Assembly: GCA_027533395.1 (NCBI GenBank)
Contig: JAPZUF010000009.1
Coordinates: forward strand, 124,001-188,000
Length of the DNA: 64,000 nt
From: Cyclobacteriaceae bacterium
GTDB taxonomy: Bacteria; Bacteroidota; Bacteroidia; Cytophagales; Cyclobacteriaceae
Reading direction: 5' to 3'
Each line of letters opens with the position of its first letter. Position 1 is the first letter of the stretch. The position numbers and the translations under genes are program-made. This document shows positions 43,868-53,112 of the stretch, piece by piece. The notes under the pieces were generated by a model. That model worked only from the letters and a program-made list of their open reading frames with translations. It was not told the origin of the DNA and did not search any database.

Positions 43868-44959
43868 ATGGATCAAATTAGAAGACTCCAAATCATAAAA
43901 GATCAATGGATTGAATTAGAAAAAAAAGATAAGCTTCGCGAAATTTTTGGTCCTAATCTTCATCAATATATCTTAAAAAGTATTGCACCAATAGAAGCTA
44001 TCGAGAGTGGTGAGAGGTATTATAGATTCAAAGTTCCTGATGAATATAAAAGTTATTTAACAAATGTTTCTAATGGTGGGGCTGGTCCCTGCTCAGGATT
44101 GTTTCCATTACAACATAGTTTATTACCACTTGGCGAAAGTTATCTTGTAAACAACCCGAATCATTATGCTAAACCCTTTCCATTTTCTATGGATGATGCC
44201 AACCAATTTAAGCAAGAGTTAAACCAAAATAAGAATTTTAATCTTTCACTTTCAAAGCAGGCAGGTGGTTATCTCTTTCTAACAGAATATGGTTGTGGCG
44301 GATTTTATATATTAATAGTAAATGGCAATTGTTGCGGGCAAGTATGGTATATTAATTTAAATTCGGTCTCATCTGAAAATCAAAAGTCGTACTGTGCATA
44401 TCCACAATTTAAGGGAGAAAAACCCTTAACTTTTTTAGATTGGATAGAAGAACATTTAAGTTATTATTTAACAGAAGGGAACTTCATACCCGATGCGGAA
44501 GAAGAATTTCAACACCCATCATCGATAAAACACTTGATCATCACAAATAAAGAAATGCTGAACATTCCGCAGCATTGGTTTGCATGTAAGAACGTTGAAT
44601 TAATCAAAATCAATTCATGTCAACTAAAGAAATTAGATCCAAAAATCAAACATTTTAATCAACTTAGAATACTTGATTTGTTTTATAATGATTTACATGA
44701 TTTACCAGAAGAGATTTGTGAACTAAATCAACTTAAAGAACTTTACTTAAAATCCAATAACATCATTCGGCTTCCATACAATATAGGAAAACTGCAACAA
44801 TTGGAAGTTCTTGATATCTCATTTACCAAGATCCATCAATTTCCTTCCTCTTTCTTTGAATTACAAAATCTCAAACAACTAGTGGCACGAGATTTAAATC
44901 AGGATATAATTCAGCATATCAGAAAAAACTTTCCCAATCTAAATCTAGAGTTACAATAA
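43868..44959 (+). CDS. SUKH (SMI1/KNR4) domain fused to leucine-rich repeats
   Basis: The 363-residue protein has an N-terminal SUKH-like domain (about 30-200), with the pattern FKVPDEYKSYLTNVSNGGAGPCSGLFPLQ..., LTEYGCGGFYILIVNGNCCGQVWYINLNS and LTFLDWIEEHL. A C-terminal LRR array follows (about 205-350), with LRILDLFYNDLHDLPEEICELNQLKELYLKSNNIIRLPYNIGKLQQLEVLDISFTKIHQFP. LRR units are about 23 residues and the last one is short. SUKH proteins include toxin immunity proteins. No toxin gene is next to it. Confidence 0.85.
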   Translation: MDQIRRLQIIKDQWIELEKKDKLREIFGPNLHQYILKSIAPIEAIESGERYYRFKVPDEYKSYLTNVSNGGAGPCSGLFPLQHSLLPLGESYLVNNPNHYAKPFPFSMDDANQFKQELNQNKNFNLSLSKQAGGYLFLTEYGCGGFYILIVNGNCCGQVWYINLNSVSSENQKSYCAYPQFKGEKPLTFLDWIEEHLSYYLTEGNFIPDAEEEFQHPSSIKHLIITNKEMLNIPQHWFACKNVELIKINSCQLKKLDPKIKHFNQLRILDLFYNDLHDLPEEICELNQLKELYLKSNNIIRLPYNIGKLQQLEVLDISFTKIHQFPSSFFELQNLKQLVARDLNQDIIQHIRKNFPNLNLELQ

Positions 44960-44992
44960 AAAAGGCTAGTCAATTTTTAACTGACTAGCCTT
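44958..44992 (-). terminator. Terminator of the minus-strand ABC cluster (shared convergent hairpin)
   Basis: AAGGCTAGTCA (44962-44972) pairs with TGACTAGCCTT (44982-44992) around a 9-base loop. On the minus strand the stem is followed by TTTTTT, directly after the DUF3299-like gene. On the plus strand the T-run is poor, but the hairpin also ends the SUKH-LRR gene, whose stop lies at 44959. Confidence 0.85.
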
Positions 44993-45010
44993 CCTCTAAT
45001 TTTGTTTAAA

Positions 45011-45454
45011 TTATTTACTGACTAAAACTGCATCCTTCAAAATAAAATTAACATGTTCAATATCTTCTGCATTTAACTTTAGTTTTCCCTTTACGGTAAT
45101 CAAATCATCAACCTGAAATTTCATTTTTCCTTTTGCAAAACTTACTTCGGCAATAGACTCTGGCCCTGCACCTCCACAAAAGAAACATTGGCTCATCGGA
45201 TATTTTGAGATAATAACATAATCTCCATCTTCCGGAGCAAACGGAACATAAAAACCTTGAATGGTAATTTCTTTTCCTTCTAATGCTTTCAGATTTGCCG
45301 GGAAATTGGGGAAAAACAAATACTCACCAATCTTTTCGTAATACTTAGGTTCGAATTTGGTTTTGGCAAACTCGCTCCACATATCTGATTTAGTTTGAGC
45401 AATAGACAATGAGAAAGCAAAAACAGCTATGATAAGGAAACAAAATTTTTTCAT
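45011..45454 (-). CDS. Secreted DUF3299-like (OB-fold) protein
   Basis: This 147-residue protein has a signal peptide (MKKFCFLIIAVFAFSLSIAQ). A beta-barrel core follows (about 55-140), with ALEGKEITIQGFYVPFAPEDGDYVIISKYPMSQCFFCGGAGPESIAEVSF, the DUF3299 arrangement of 'l.Gk.v.i.GfvvPl....' with a later CxxC (CFFC). The CxxC may bind metal or form a disulfide. It is the last gene of the ABC transporter unit and follows the permease by four bases, so it probably acts with it in the periplasm. Family assignment is by pattern only. Confidence 0.65.
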   Translation of the reverse strand: MKKFCFLIIAVFAFSLSIAQTKSDMWSEFAKTKFEPKYYEKIGEYLFFPNFPANLKALEGKEITIQGFYVPFAPEDGDYVIISKYPMSQCFFCGGAGPESIAEVSFAKGKMKFQVDDLITVKGKLKLNAEDIEHVNFILKDAVLVSK

Positions 45455-45458
45455 CTTT

Positions 45459-46718
45459 TTAATTTTTAGCTAATACCTCCGAAATATTGGTTTTGTATGC
45501 TTGCCATGCAGGTAAAATGGCGCATACACAACCTAATAACAAACTTCCGGCCAAAAGTATCCATTCTTCTTGATAAATAATAAAGGCACTGAAACCAGTT
45601 TTTTGCAGTTCAGGCAAAAAGGCAATCAAGGCATAAATAACAGCGTGACCCACTACAATTCCAAGGATGCTACCTGCAAGTGTAAGCCAAATGCTTTCTG
45701 TAAATACAGTAACTAAAATTTTCAGTCGTGATGCGCCCATCGAACGCATAATGGCTAAATCGTATCTTCTTTCTTTTAAGGAATTATACAATGCAATAAA
45801 AATGCTGAGGGATGAAATAAAAATGAGTAAATAAGCAAAACCCATTAGCACATCTACTCCAACTCCTAAAATAGAGAATAAACGGGCTGTTTCAAAAGCA
45901 GGAGAGGCAGCTTGTAAAGTACTTTGTGCATTTACAAAACGAGGCATTTGCACCGCACCCATAGGCGAACGGTATTCAATCAATAAGGAAGTAACTTCGT
46001 GAGTAGAATCGTTCGCACTAACGGATGAAACTAATTTTGATGGATTAACGATAGAAGCCGTATCGTGGTGGTGATGATGTTCTTCTTCCTCTCCTTCTTC
46101 ATGTTCTTCGTGCATGATCCACACGCTTTCAATAGATGTAAAAATTAAATTATCCGTTACGGATGCCGAAGGTTCTAAAATACCCACGACTGTAAACAAA
46201 TGTTCATCGTGACTATGCCCGCCTTCTGTCATGCCATGAGAACTGGCAAAGGTATCGCCCAATTTTAATCCAGCTGTTTGCGCTACGTAAGAACCAATCG
46301 TTACTTCTAAAGGCTTCGACCAAAATTTTCCTGCGTTGATTTTTAAATCATATAACTGAACGTAGTCTTTATTAGTTCCAATAATTCTGTAGCCGGCATA
46401 ACTATCACCTAAGGCTAAAGGAATAGCTTGATTAACCAATCTGTTTTTGGCAATTTTTTCTGCTTCATTCAATTTGATGTTTCCTGTTGGGAAATCAACG
46501 TGAAAAATGTTACACAAAATCAACTGCATCGGGCTGCCTTTCGCACCCACTACCAAATCAATTCCTCTTCCATTTTTTGTGATATTCGATTGTAATTGAT
46601 TGTTGAAAACTAACAACAACGTAATAACTGCTATACCCAATGCAAGCAGAATAAGATTTAAAACCGTGTTAAGCGGTTTTGCTTTCAGATAATTCCAAAC
46701 CAACACAAACAAGTTCAT
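45459..46718 (-). CDS. ABC transporter permease, MacB/LolE (FtsX-like) family
   Basis: This 419-residue protein has a TM helix at about 18-38, a large extracytoplasmic domain (about 45-270), and three more TM helices in the FtsX permease fold. The final segments include ERRYDLAIMRSMGASRLKILVTVFTESI. The extracytoplasmic part has a striking acidic/His-rich stretch HEEHEEGEEEEHHHHHD at about 205-221, plus HSHDEH earlier, which could bind zinc or copper. With the ATPase and the DUF3299-like protein it forms a MacB/Lol-type exporter; its substrate is not known. Confidence 0.87.
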   Translation of the reverse strand: MNLFVLVWNYLKAKPLNTVLNLILLALGIAVITLLLVFNNQLQSNITKNGRGIDLVVGAKGSPMQLILCNIFHVDFPTGNIKLNEAEKIAKNRLVNQAIPLALGDSYAGYRIIGTNKDYVQLYDLKINAGKFWSKPLEVTIGSYVAQTAGLKLGDTFASSHGMTEGGHSHDEHLFTVVGILEPSASVTDNLIFTSIESVWIMHEEHEEGEEEEHHHHHDTASIVNPSKLVSSVSANDSTHEVTSLLIEYRSPMGAVQMPRFVNAQSTLQAASPAFETARLFSILGVGVDVLMGFAYLLIFISSLSIFIALYNSLKERRYDLAIMRSMGASRLKILVTVFTESIWLTLAGSILGIVVGHAVIYALIAFLPELQKTGFSAFIIYQEEWILLAGSLLLGCVCAILPAWQAYKTNISEVLAKN

Positions 46719-46721
46719 ACC

Positions 46722-47354
46722 TCAGGAATTTAAAATGATTTGTTTACTGATTTTATTTTTCACGCGCTGATCATGCGTGGCCATGATTAAAGTTGCCTGA
46801 CTTTCGTTTGCCATTTCCAATAACAAATCGATTACAACATCGCAGTTTTTATCATCGAGGGCAGAGGTGGGTTCATCTGCAAACAATACTGCCGGTTGAT
46901 TAACCAAGGCGCGTGCAATGGCTACGCGCTGCGCCTGCCCCTGACTTAATGTTTTTACGTTGGCTTTTCTCTTTTTCTCTAAGCCCAATCGGTTTAACAA
47001 ATAGTGAATTCTTTCTTTATCAGATTTCTTAGCAGCTAAGTAGGGAGATAACAGAAGATTTTGCTCTGTTGTAAGCGCACTGATTAAATGATTTTTCTGA
47101 AAGATGAAACCTATATGCTGAGCACGAAACTGATCGAGTTGAGATTCGCTTAAAGTGTTTAATTCTTTTTGCAAAAAATGGATACTGCCTTTGTATCCAC
47201 GAAGTAAACCGCTGATGAGATGCAGTAGCGTGGTTTTGCCACTTCCTGATTCCCCTAATAACAAAGTATGTTCGCCTTTCTTGATTGAAAAATCTTGAAA
47301 AGCAATGGTTTTATCTCCCGGATATTGAAAAGAAACGGATTGTGATTCTATCAT
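46722..47354 (-). CDS. ABC transporter ATP-binding protein (LolD/MacB-type)
   Basis: The 210-residue ATPase from the ATG at 47354 (MIESQSVSFQYPGDKT) has Walker A GESGSGKTTL (34-43), Q-loop QKNHLISALT, signature LSQGQAQRVAIARAL, Walker B AVLFADEPTSALDD and the H-switch MATHD. An in-frame start ten codons upstream exists but is not typical. It is three bases from the permease gene. Such small ATPases pair with FtsX-like permeases in lipoprotein- or peptide-exporting systems. Confidence 0.95.
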   Translation of the reverse strand: MIESQSVSFQYPGDKTIAFQDFSIKKGEHTLLLGESGSGKTTLLHLISGLLRGYKGSIHFLQKELNTLSESQLDQFRAQHIGFIFQKNHLISALTTEQNLLLSPYLAAKKSDKERIHYLLNRLGLEKKRKANVKTLSQGQAQRVAIARALVNQPAVLFADEPTSALDDKNCDVVIDLLLEMANESQATLIMATHDQRVKNKISKQIILNS

Positions 47355-47398
47355 AATGTCGCAACAAGGTTGCAAATTAAACAAGTATATCGGTAAAC

Positions 47399-47428
47399 AA
47401 AAAAGCCAGAGAAAAATCTCTGGCTTTT
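47399..47428 (-). terminator. Terminator of the VPS10-like gene
   Basis: A 12-bp perfect stem AAAAGCCAGAGA (47401-47412) / TCTCTGGCTTTT (47417-47428) with a 4-base loop. On the minus strand a T-rich tract follows. A second, extended inverted repeat (CTCACCT at 47435-47441, AGGTGAG at 47474-47480, with an inner TTCTC/GAGAA stem) lies between it and the gene stop. Confidence 0.85.
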
Positions 47429-47519
47429 ATTTGCCTCACCTCATTCTTTCTCCTATTGAGAAGACTAATTTTTAGGTGAGTTTTATTCTATACTTTCATT
47501 AAGAAAAAAAACAAAAATT

Positions 47520-50500
47520 TTATTTAATAGGTTGATAATCTTTAAATGGGTTAAGAGTTACTTTCTCCATCATCGCACGGTATTCTTTCCAGGTTTTTTC
47601 GTAAAACTGATTTACGCTATCTATGGCTTTTTGCACACTTTGTTGTGCTTTACCAAAAACTCTTCTATCGGTTTCGTTAATTGGATTAATATTACCATCG
47701 ATGTAAGATTCGGCTGTTTGAATATCAACCACTGGTCCTTCAGAATCTCTGGTTAAACCTTGGCGTTTATCTTCTTTGTCCAAAATTTTATCGAACAAAG
47801 CATTAATAGAATCTTTTACTGCTTTTGATTTATCTTGAGCCTCCTTCAAATCAGTTCGCTTGCTTTCTTTCATCTTTGTTTCTAAATCAGAAACTAAATC
47901 GAGAGATTCGCGCAAACGAGTTGTAGCTTCTGCTAAGTTGGATGTCATTTTTTCTAAGTCTTTCATCATGGCATAACGGCTCTCGATAACAGAAGAAGAA
48001 ACATTTAAACGTGGGTCGGCCTTTACCTCAACGTTAGTTGAATCTTTCTGATCACCAAATGTTACACGCAGTTTGTATGTACCCGGCAACACTTGCAAAC
48101 CACCTGGCTCGCCAGCATTGTTTCTTGGTTTCTCTCTTGATGGACCTCGAACTCCTTTTTGGTTCATCATCCATTGCATGCGTTGTACTCCGTTTTCATC
48201 CGGAGCTTTTTGTTTCATCGTGCGAATTTTTTCATTCTTTGCATTGAAGATTTCAACCGTCAGAGAATCGTATTTCACTTTAGGTGTTTCCGGTTTCTTT
48301 TCTTCTTTTACAGGTTCAGCTTTTTTACCTTTTGCATCTGTTTTAGCAGGTTCAGCTTTTTTCTCTTCTTTCTTCTCAGCGGGTTTGTTTACCACATAAG
48401 AAATCATCGCACCATACGGTCTGTTTTCTCCATTGAATACTGCGTCTGCATCGAAACGCGGACCAGTAGGTTGTTGGTTAATGGCTTGATAAGCGACAGG
48501 AGCCGGAAATACATGTAACGTTTTGTTCAATACATTGCTTCCTTTGCCGGCTAAATCGCGTAGAGGTCTGATATCATCTAGCACATATAGAGCACGACCA
48601 AACGTACCAATTACTAAATCATGTTCGCGAGGGTGAATTACTAAATCAATGGTTGGTACTCCCGCAGGATATGCGTTCGTCCATTTTGTCCAGTTCTTAC
48701 CTTCATCAATAGAAACCCACATACCATTTTCTGTTCCTAAGAAAAGTAATTTAGGTTCTACTGGGTCTTGCACGACAGCTAAGGTGTAATTGCTCTCACC
48801 AACTTGTGCAGGTGTTACCACTGTTTCCCAAGTTGCACCAAAGTCGCGCGTTCTGAATAAATAAGGTTTATAATCGAATTGGCGATAATTGTTTACTACA
48901 ACATATGCTTCGCCCGCTTTGTAGGTGGATGCTTTAATTTGTGGCACCCACGCATTTTTAGGTAAGCCCACAATTTTAGGCGATGTGTTTGTCCAGGTTT
49001 TGCCGCCATCGCGTGTAACCTGAACGTTACCATCATCTGTGCCCACCCATATAACATTTTTATCTAGCGGAGATGGAGCGATAGCCAAAATTGTACAATG
49101 GTTTTCTGCTCCGGTGGCATCCATGGTTAAACCACCGCTTTCATCTTGTTTTTGCTTTTCTTTATCGTTTGTGGTTAAATCTGGTGAGATAACTTGCCAT
49201 GTATTTCCTTTATCGGTGCTTTTGTGCAAGAATTGACTTCCATAATACAAAGAAGATACATCATGCGGATCTTGAGCCAAAGCAGAGTTCCAATTGTATC
49301 TGAGTTTTACACTAGCATCAGGATGTGTTGGTTTGATGTATTGGTTATTCCCGGTAACCTGATCGTAACGTTGTAGGTTACCACCTTGCCACATTGTATA
49401 GCCATAACGTGGGTCTACAGGATCGGGCGATACATCGAAGCCATCGCCAAAAGATACTTCTTGCCAATAGCTATTGCGAATACCTGCTCTTCGCCAAACA
49501 TAAGCGGGGCCCGACCACGAGCCATTGTCTTGCATACCTCCATATACATTGTATGGATGTTGATTATCTACATTGATGTGGTAAAACTGACCAACCGGAA
49601 TATTATCTATGAAATGCCAAGTTTTTCCTCCATCGCGTGAGATGTTGAAACCACCATCGTTACCATCTACAATAAACTCAGGATTTTCCGGATGTATCCA
49701 CCAAGCGTGGTGATCGAGGTGAACTTTCCAACCTACTAAACTTTTGAATGTTCTTCCTCCGTCTTCACTCATCGTTACGATGGTGTGTAGCGAGTAAATT
49801 CTGTTTTCATTTTTAGGATCAACATAAATTTCCCAGAAATAAAATGGTCTTCCGCTTACGTTGGTCTGGTTGTTTACATCGGTAACTTTTGTCCATTTGT
49901 TACCACCATCTTCAGATTTATACAAGGCATTTTTCTTTGATTCAATTAAAGCATATACCACATCAGGTTTACTTCTGGCAATAGCCAAACCCATTCTACC
50001 CAATTCACCTTCTGGTAAACCATCTTTATCTGTTTTCTTCGTCCAGGTTTTTCCGCCATCGAAAGTGATGTACAAACCTGAGCTTGGTCCCCCTGATTTG
50101 AAAGTCCACGGCCATCTGCGGTGTTCCCACATATTAGCGATTAACTTATTAGGATTGCTAGGATCCATTACCAGTTCAGCACAACCTGTTTTATTATCTA
50201 CAAACAAAACTCTTTCCCAAGTATTTCCTCCATCTGTTGTTTTATACACACCACGTTCAGGATGTTCGCCCCACGGAGAACCAATTGCCGCAACATAAAC
50301 TGTATTTGGATTTTTTGGATCGATAATTACGCGATGGATATGACGTGTTTTTTCTAAACCCATTTTTTTCCAGGTCTTACCACCATCTAAGGTTTTGTAA
50401 ATGCCATCGCCACCATTTAAACTATTGCGCGGATTACCCTCGCCTGTTCCTACCCACACGACAGAAGGATTATCTTGTTGAATAGCGATAGCTCCAACTG

Positions 50501-50765
50501 ATAATGTCGATTCTTTATCGAACACAGACTCCCAACTGATACCACCCGAAACTGTTTTCCACACCCCACCTGATGCTGCACCCACATACATGATGTCAGG
50601 ATCTTTTATGACAACATCTACTGCTGTAACACGACCACTCATGGCAGCAGGACCTATGGCGCGGGGCTTCATGCCTTTTAGTAATTCCATATCAATTTTT
50701 TGCGCGAATGCTGATGGAATTATCAGAACGAGCACAAAAAACAAGTGTAAACATCTTTTTATCAT
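47520..50765 (-). CDS. Secreted VPS10/sortilin-like beta-propeller protein
   Basis: The 1081-residue protein starts with a signal peptide (MIKRCLHLFFVLVLIIPSAFAQ). About 700 residues of BNR/Asp-box repeats follow (YKTLDGGKTWKK, YKTTDGGNTWER, YITFDGGKTWTKK, YKSEDGGNKWTK), the pattern of VPS10/sortilin and photosystem stability-type propellers. A low-complexity Lys/Glu/Pro linker (KKEEKKAEPAKTDAKGKK, about 785-825) then leads to a C-terminal region with helices at about 930-1080. Often annotated as glycosyl hydrolase, but the catalytic residues of sialidases are not evident. A ligand-binding or peptidase-associated secreted role is more likely. Confidence 0.88.
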   Translation of the reverse strand: MIKRCLHLFFVLVLIIPSAFAQKIDMELLKGMKPRAIGPAAMSGRVTAVDVVIKDPDIMYVGAASGGVWKTVSGGISWESVFDKESTLSVGAIAIQQDNPSVVWVGTGEGNPRNSLNGGDGIYKTLDGGKTWKKMGLEKTRHIHRVIIDPKNPNTVYVAAIGSPWGEHPERGVYKTTDGGNTWERVLFVDNKTGCAELVMDPSNPNKLIANMWEHRRWPWTFKSGGPSSGLYITFDGGKTWTKKTDKDGLPEGELGRMGLAIARSKPDVVYALIESKKNALYKSEDGGNKWTKVTDVNNQTNVSGRPFYFWEIYVDPKNENRIYSLHTIVTMSEDGGRTFKSLVGWKVHLDHHAWWIHPENPEFIVDGNDGGFNISRDGGKTWHFIDNIPVGQFYHINVDNQHPYNVYGGMQDNGSWSGPAYVWRRAGIRNSYWQEVSFGDGFDVSPDPVDPRYGYTMWQGGNLQRYDQVTGNNQYIKPTHPDASVKLRYNWNSALAQDPHDVSSLYYGSQFLHKSTDKGNTWQVISPDLTTNDKEKQKQDESGGLTMDATGAENHCTILAIAPSPLDKNVIWVGTDDGNVQVTRDGGKTWTNTSPKIVGLPKNAWVPQIKASTYKAGEAYVVVNNYRQFDYKPYLFRTRDFGATWETVVTPAQVGESNYTLAVVQDPVEPKLLFLGTENGMWVSIDEGKNWTKWTNAYPAGVPTIDLVIHPREHDLVIGTFGRALYVLDDIRPLRDLAGKGSNVLNKTLHVFPAPVAYQAINQQPTGPRFDADAVFNGENRPYGAMISYVVNKPAEKKEEKKAEPAKTDAKGKKAEPVKEEKKPETPKVKYDSLTVEIFNAKNEKIRTMKQKAPDENGVQRMQWMMNQKGVRGPSREKPRNNAGEPGGLQVLPGTYKLRVTFGDQKDSTNVEVKADPRLNVSSSVIESRYAMMKDLEKMTSNLAEATTRLRESLDLVSDLETKMKESKRTDLKEAQDKSKAVKDSINALFDKILDKEDKRQGLTRDSEGPVVDIQTAESYIDGNINPINETDRRVFGKAQQSVQKAIDSVNQFYEKTWKEYRAMMEKVTLNPFKDYQPIK

Positions 50766-50881
50766 ACAATAAATTTTAAGCTATCGTACAAGATACAGGA
50801 ATAGATGTGCATTTCTAAGCTGAATTGACCTTCGGTTTTTACTTCTTACCAATTGCATTGGGTTGATGTAGATGGTAAAAT

Positions 50882-50908
50882 AAAAAAGGAGGGCGTCTCC
50901 CTCCTTTT
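50882..50908 (-). terminator. Terminator of the third sigma/anti-sigma operon
   Basis: AAAAGGAGGG (50884-50893) pairs with CCCTCCTTTT (50899-50908) around a 5-base loop. On the minus strand the hairpin is followed by a T-rich tract. It ends 27 bases after the stop of the 431-residue secreted protein gene. Confidence 0.9.
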
Positions 50909-50935
50909 ATAGCTCTTTATACTTTAAACATAAAT

Positions 50936-52231
50936 CTATTGAGCAGTGCCTTTCTTTACTTCAAGTTGTTTGAGGGCTGCATTTTTATCAATCTTTCCCA
51001 TTAAGTAATCGGTTAAAACAGATGCTTTTGCATTGATTTCTACTGTAGAAGGTATACCACAACCTTTGCATTTGGTAACATTAACTTGAAACGATAATAC
51101 TTCGTTTGGCTTAAGTGATTTTACTGTTCTGCCATATTCTAAAATATTTTCTTTCAACTCTAGTTCGAACTTTGGATAGAGTTCTGTTACCTTTTTGTTT
51201 CTCTCTTCCTCAGATAGTTTATCCAATTTTAATGTTGGCATATAAAAAGTACCACGATCCATTTGATTAGAAGAAAATACTGACATATAGTATATCACAC
51301 CGTAGTCTGATAGTCTTTCGTAATAAATATCCCCTTCAGTAAAGAATGTTTTCGATAGATCAGGTTGATAAAGTCTGTCGAAAATAGTGGTGATTAAATC
51401 TAAATCCTGGCTTCTTTCGTTGCTTACTTCACTTTCGGTTACTTTTATTTTGTTAATGAATTGCTCACGATTTAGTTTACCACTCTGGTATTGCTTGACA
51501 TCAGCCTGAGAAATTTCAATAGTAAGGTAAGTTCGCTTTGCATCATCTTGCCAAATTCTATAATAACTATTGTTGTCATTTCTTTTGTTAGTAATCACTA
51601 TTCTTTCGCTATCTCTTAATTGACTTAAAATACTTGCATAATCTGCAAGGAAGGTTTTGGAAGCTTTTATAGTTTTTTCTTTTAATTCTAAGGTTGCCTT
51701 TTCAATTTCTTCCTCATCATAAATAGTATCACCTAATTTAGCGTCTCTTTTGTTTTTTTCAGCTTTACGAGCTGCATCTTTTGCTTCTGCTTCCGCTTGC
51801 TTAGCTTTTTTCTCTGCTTCAAGTGCTTTTGGACTTACTATATCCACAACATCATCGTCTCCTTCAATTCTTTCGGAAATAATTTCACCAACTTCATCTC
51901 TTTCGAATGTATAAGAAAAACCATCTCCTCCTCTATGCGTTCTTATTCTTGCAGGGCGATTTACTGCGCCATTTAAAAAGACTGCAGTTGATGGAAATTG
52001 ACCAATTGAATAATCAGGTATAAAGAATGTAACTCCGTAGCCTTCTTTATAATTAGACGAAATATTGACAGGCATCCAGGAATTAAAATTTTTCTCCTGT
52101 TTAATCAGTGTACCCAACACATTTTCTGCTACTTGTAAATCGCGCTCCATGCGATCGTCCTGACTGCTCTGGGCAAAACTTGCTGCAAGCAAGTTGGTAG
52201 CCAATACTAACGTTACTATATACTTTTTCAT
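50936..52231 (-). CDS. Secreted protein of unknown function downstream of a sigma/anti-sigma pair
   Basis: The 431-residue protein has a signal peptide ending SFAQ, a beta-rich N-terminal half, and a Lys/Ala/Glu coiled-coil stretch (about 130-175; EAEKKAKQAEAEAKDAARKAEKNKRDAK). A large C-terminal part includes KCKGCGIPSTVEINAKASVLTDYL with a CxxC. No family is recognised. It lies 26 bases downstream of the anti-sigma gene, so it is probably made with the sigma factor and may be part of the response it controls. Confidence 0.6.
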   Translation of the reverse strand: MKKYIVTLVLATNLLAASFAQSSQDDRMERDLQVAENVLGTLIKQEKNFNSWMPVNISSNYKEGYGVTFFIPDYSIGQFPSTAVFLNGAVNRPARIRTHRGGDGFSYTFERDEVGEIISERIEGDDDVVDIVSPKALEAEKKAKQAEAEAKDAARKAEKNKRDAKLGDTIYDEEEIEKATLELKEKTIKASKTFLADYASILSQLRDSERIVITNKRNDNNSYYRIWQDDAKRTYLTIEISQADVKQYQSGKLNREQFINKIKVTESEVSNERSQDLDLITTIFDRLYQPDLSKTFFTEGDIYYERLSDYGVIYYMSVFSSNQMDRGTFYMPTLKLDKLSEEERNKKVTELYPKFELELKENILEYGRTVKSLKPNEVLSFQVNVTKCKGCGIPSTVEINAKASVLTDYLMGKIDKNAALKQLEVKKGTAQ

Positions 52232-52257
52232 ATTTTCAATTTTTAAAATCTTGATTA

Positions 52258-53112
52258 TTAATTCCTGATACCTGCTGGCAACGTACGGCCGTTGTTGTTG
52301 CTGATCAGGCTGGTTAAAATTTGTTCTGTTTCTGCTTTAAACTGATTATTGTTTTGTTCTACATCTGTAATCTTTGCTTGTAATAAGCGTAAATCATCGT
52401 TGCGTTGTTGTTGCAAATATTTAGCAAAATCTACCAGTAATCCTTCGATGTAGGCTTTCTGATCATTAGATGTTAAGGTTAAATATTCCTGCATCGATTT
52501 TAAATTTTGCTGCTGCATGCTGGCCATGTAGGCTTGCACTTGAGTTTGTGAAGCATTGGCAACTTGCTGCACGAGCAAATCAAATTTTTCATTGTTGCTG
52601 GCAGTGCGTGCTAAGTTTTTGTTAACTGACTTCTTCAACTCTTCTTGTTGTTGTATCCACTTTTGTTCTAAAATAGTTGCGTTGCTTGCGATGGATTGGT
52701 TGATTAAAGCTTGTACTTCTTCGTTCGTTAAATTTGGTTTTGCATCAACGGATTCAATTACTTTTTCTTCTCCAAAAGCAAAGCGAACTCCATTGCCATC
52801 GGTTTGAATATGAAAATTCGTTAACCAACCTGCCACAATAATGATTAACAAAGAAGCAGCTACGCTTAAAATCGTTTTTGCATAAGGGAATTGCCAAAAA
52901 CTATTTTGTGCATTGGTGATAAACAAAGGGGGAGCAATTACTTCTTTGTCTTCTACGCTTGTCATCCATTTGCGTATTTCCTGTAACGACTCCAGTTTTT
53001 TTTGTGCTTCCGGATTTTCGATAAGATAAGCCTCGAAGCGCATTACTTGCTCGCTACTCATGTTACCATAGAGGTAATCTATCCAGTCAGCTTCGGTGGG
53101 ATTATATTTCAT
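52258..53112 (-). CDS. Putative anti-sigma factor, single-pass membrane protein
   Basis: The 284-residue protein has an N-terminal cytoplasmic part (MKYNPTEADWIDYLYGNMSSEQVMRFEAYLIENPEAQKKLESLQ), typical of Bacteroidota anti-sigma factors. One TM helix is at about 78-98, followed by a Gln-rich periplasmic helical region (about 130-260; QQEELKKSVNKNLARTASNNEKFDLLVQQV). The start overlaps the sigma stop by eleven bases. Release of the sigma factor probably follows proteolysis or a conformational change in response to an envelope signal. Confidence 0.75.
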   Translation of the reverse strand: MKYNPTEADWIDYLYGNMSSEQVMRFEAYLIENPEAQKKLESLQEIRKWMTSVEDKEVIAPPLFITNAQNSFWQFPYAKTILSVAASLLIIIVAGWLTNFHIQTDGNGVRFAFGEEKVIESVDAKPNLTNEEVQALINQSIASNATILEQKWIQQQEELKKSVNKNLARTASNNEKFDLLVQQVANASQTQVQAYMASMQQQNLKSMQEYLTLTSNDQKAYIEGLLVDFAKYLQQQRNDDLRLLQAKITDVEQNNNQFKAETEQILTSLISNNNGRTLPAGIRN

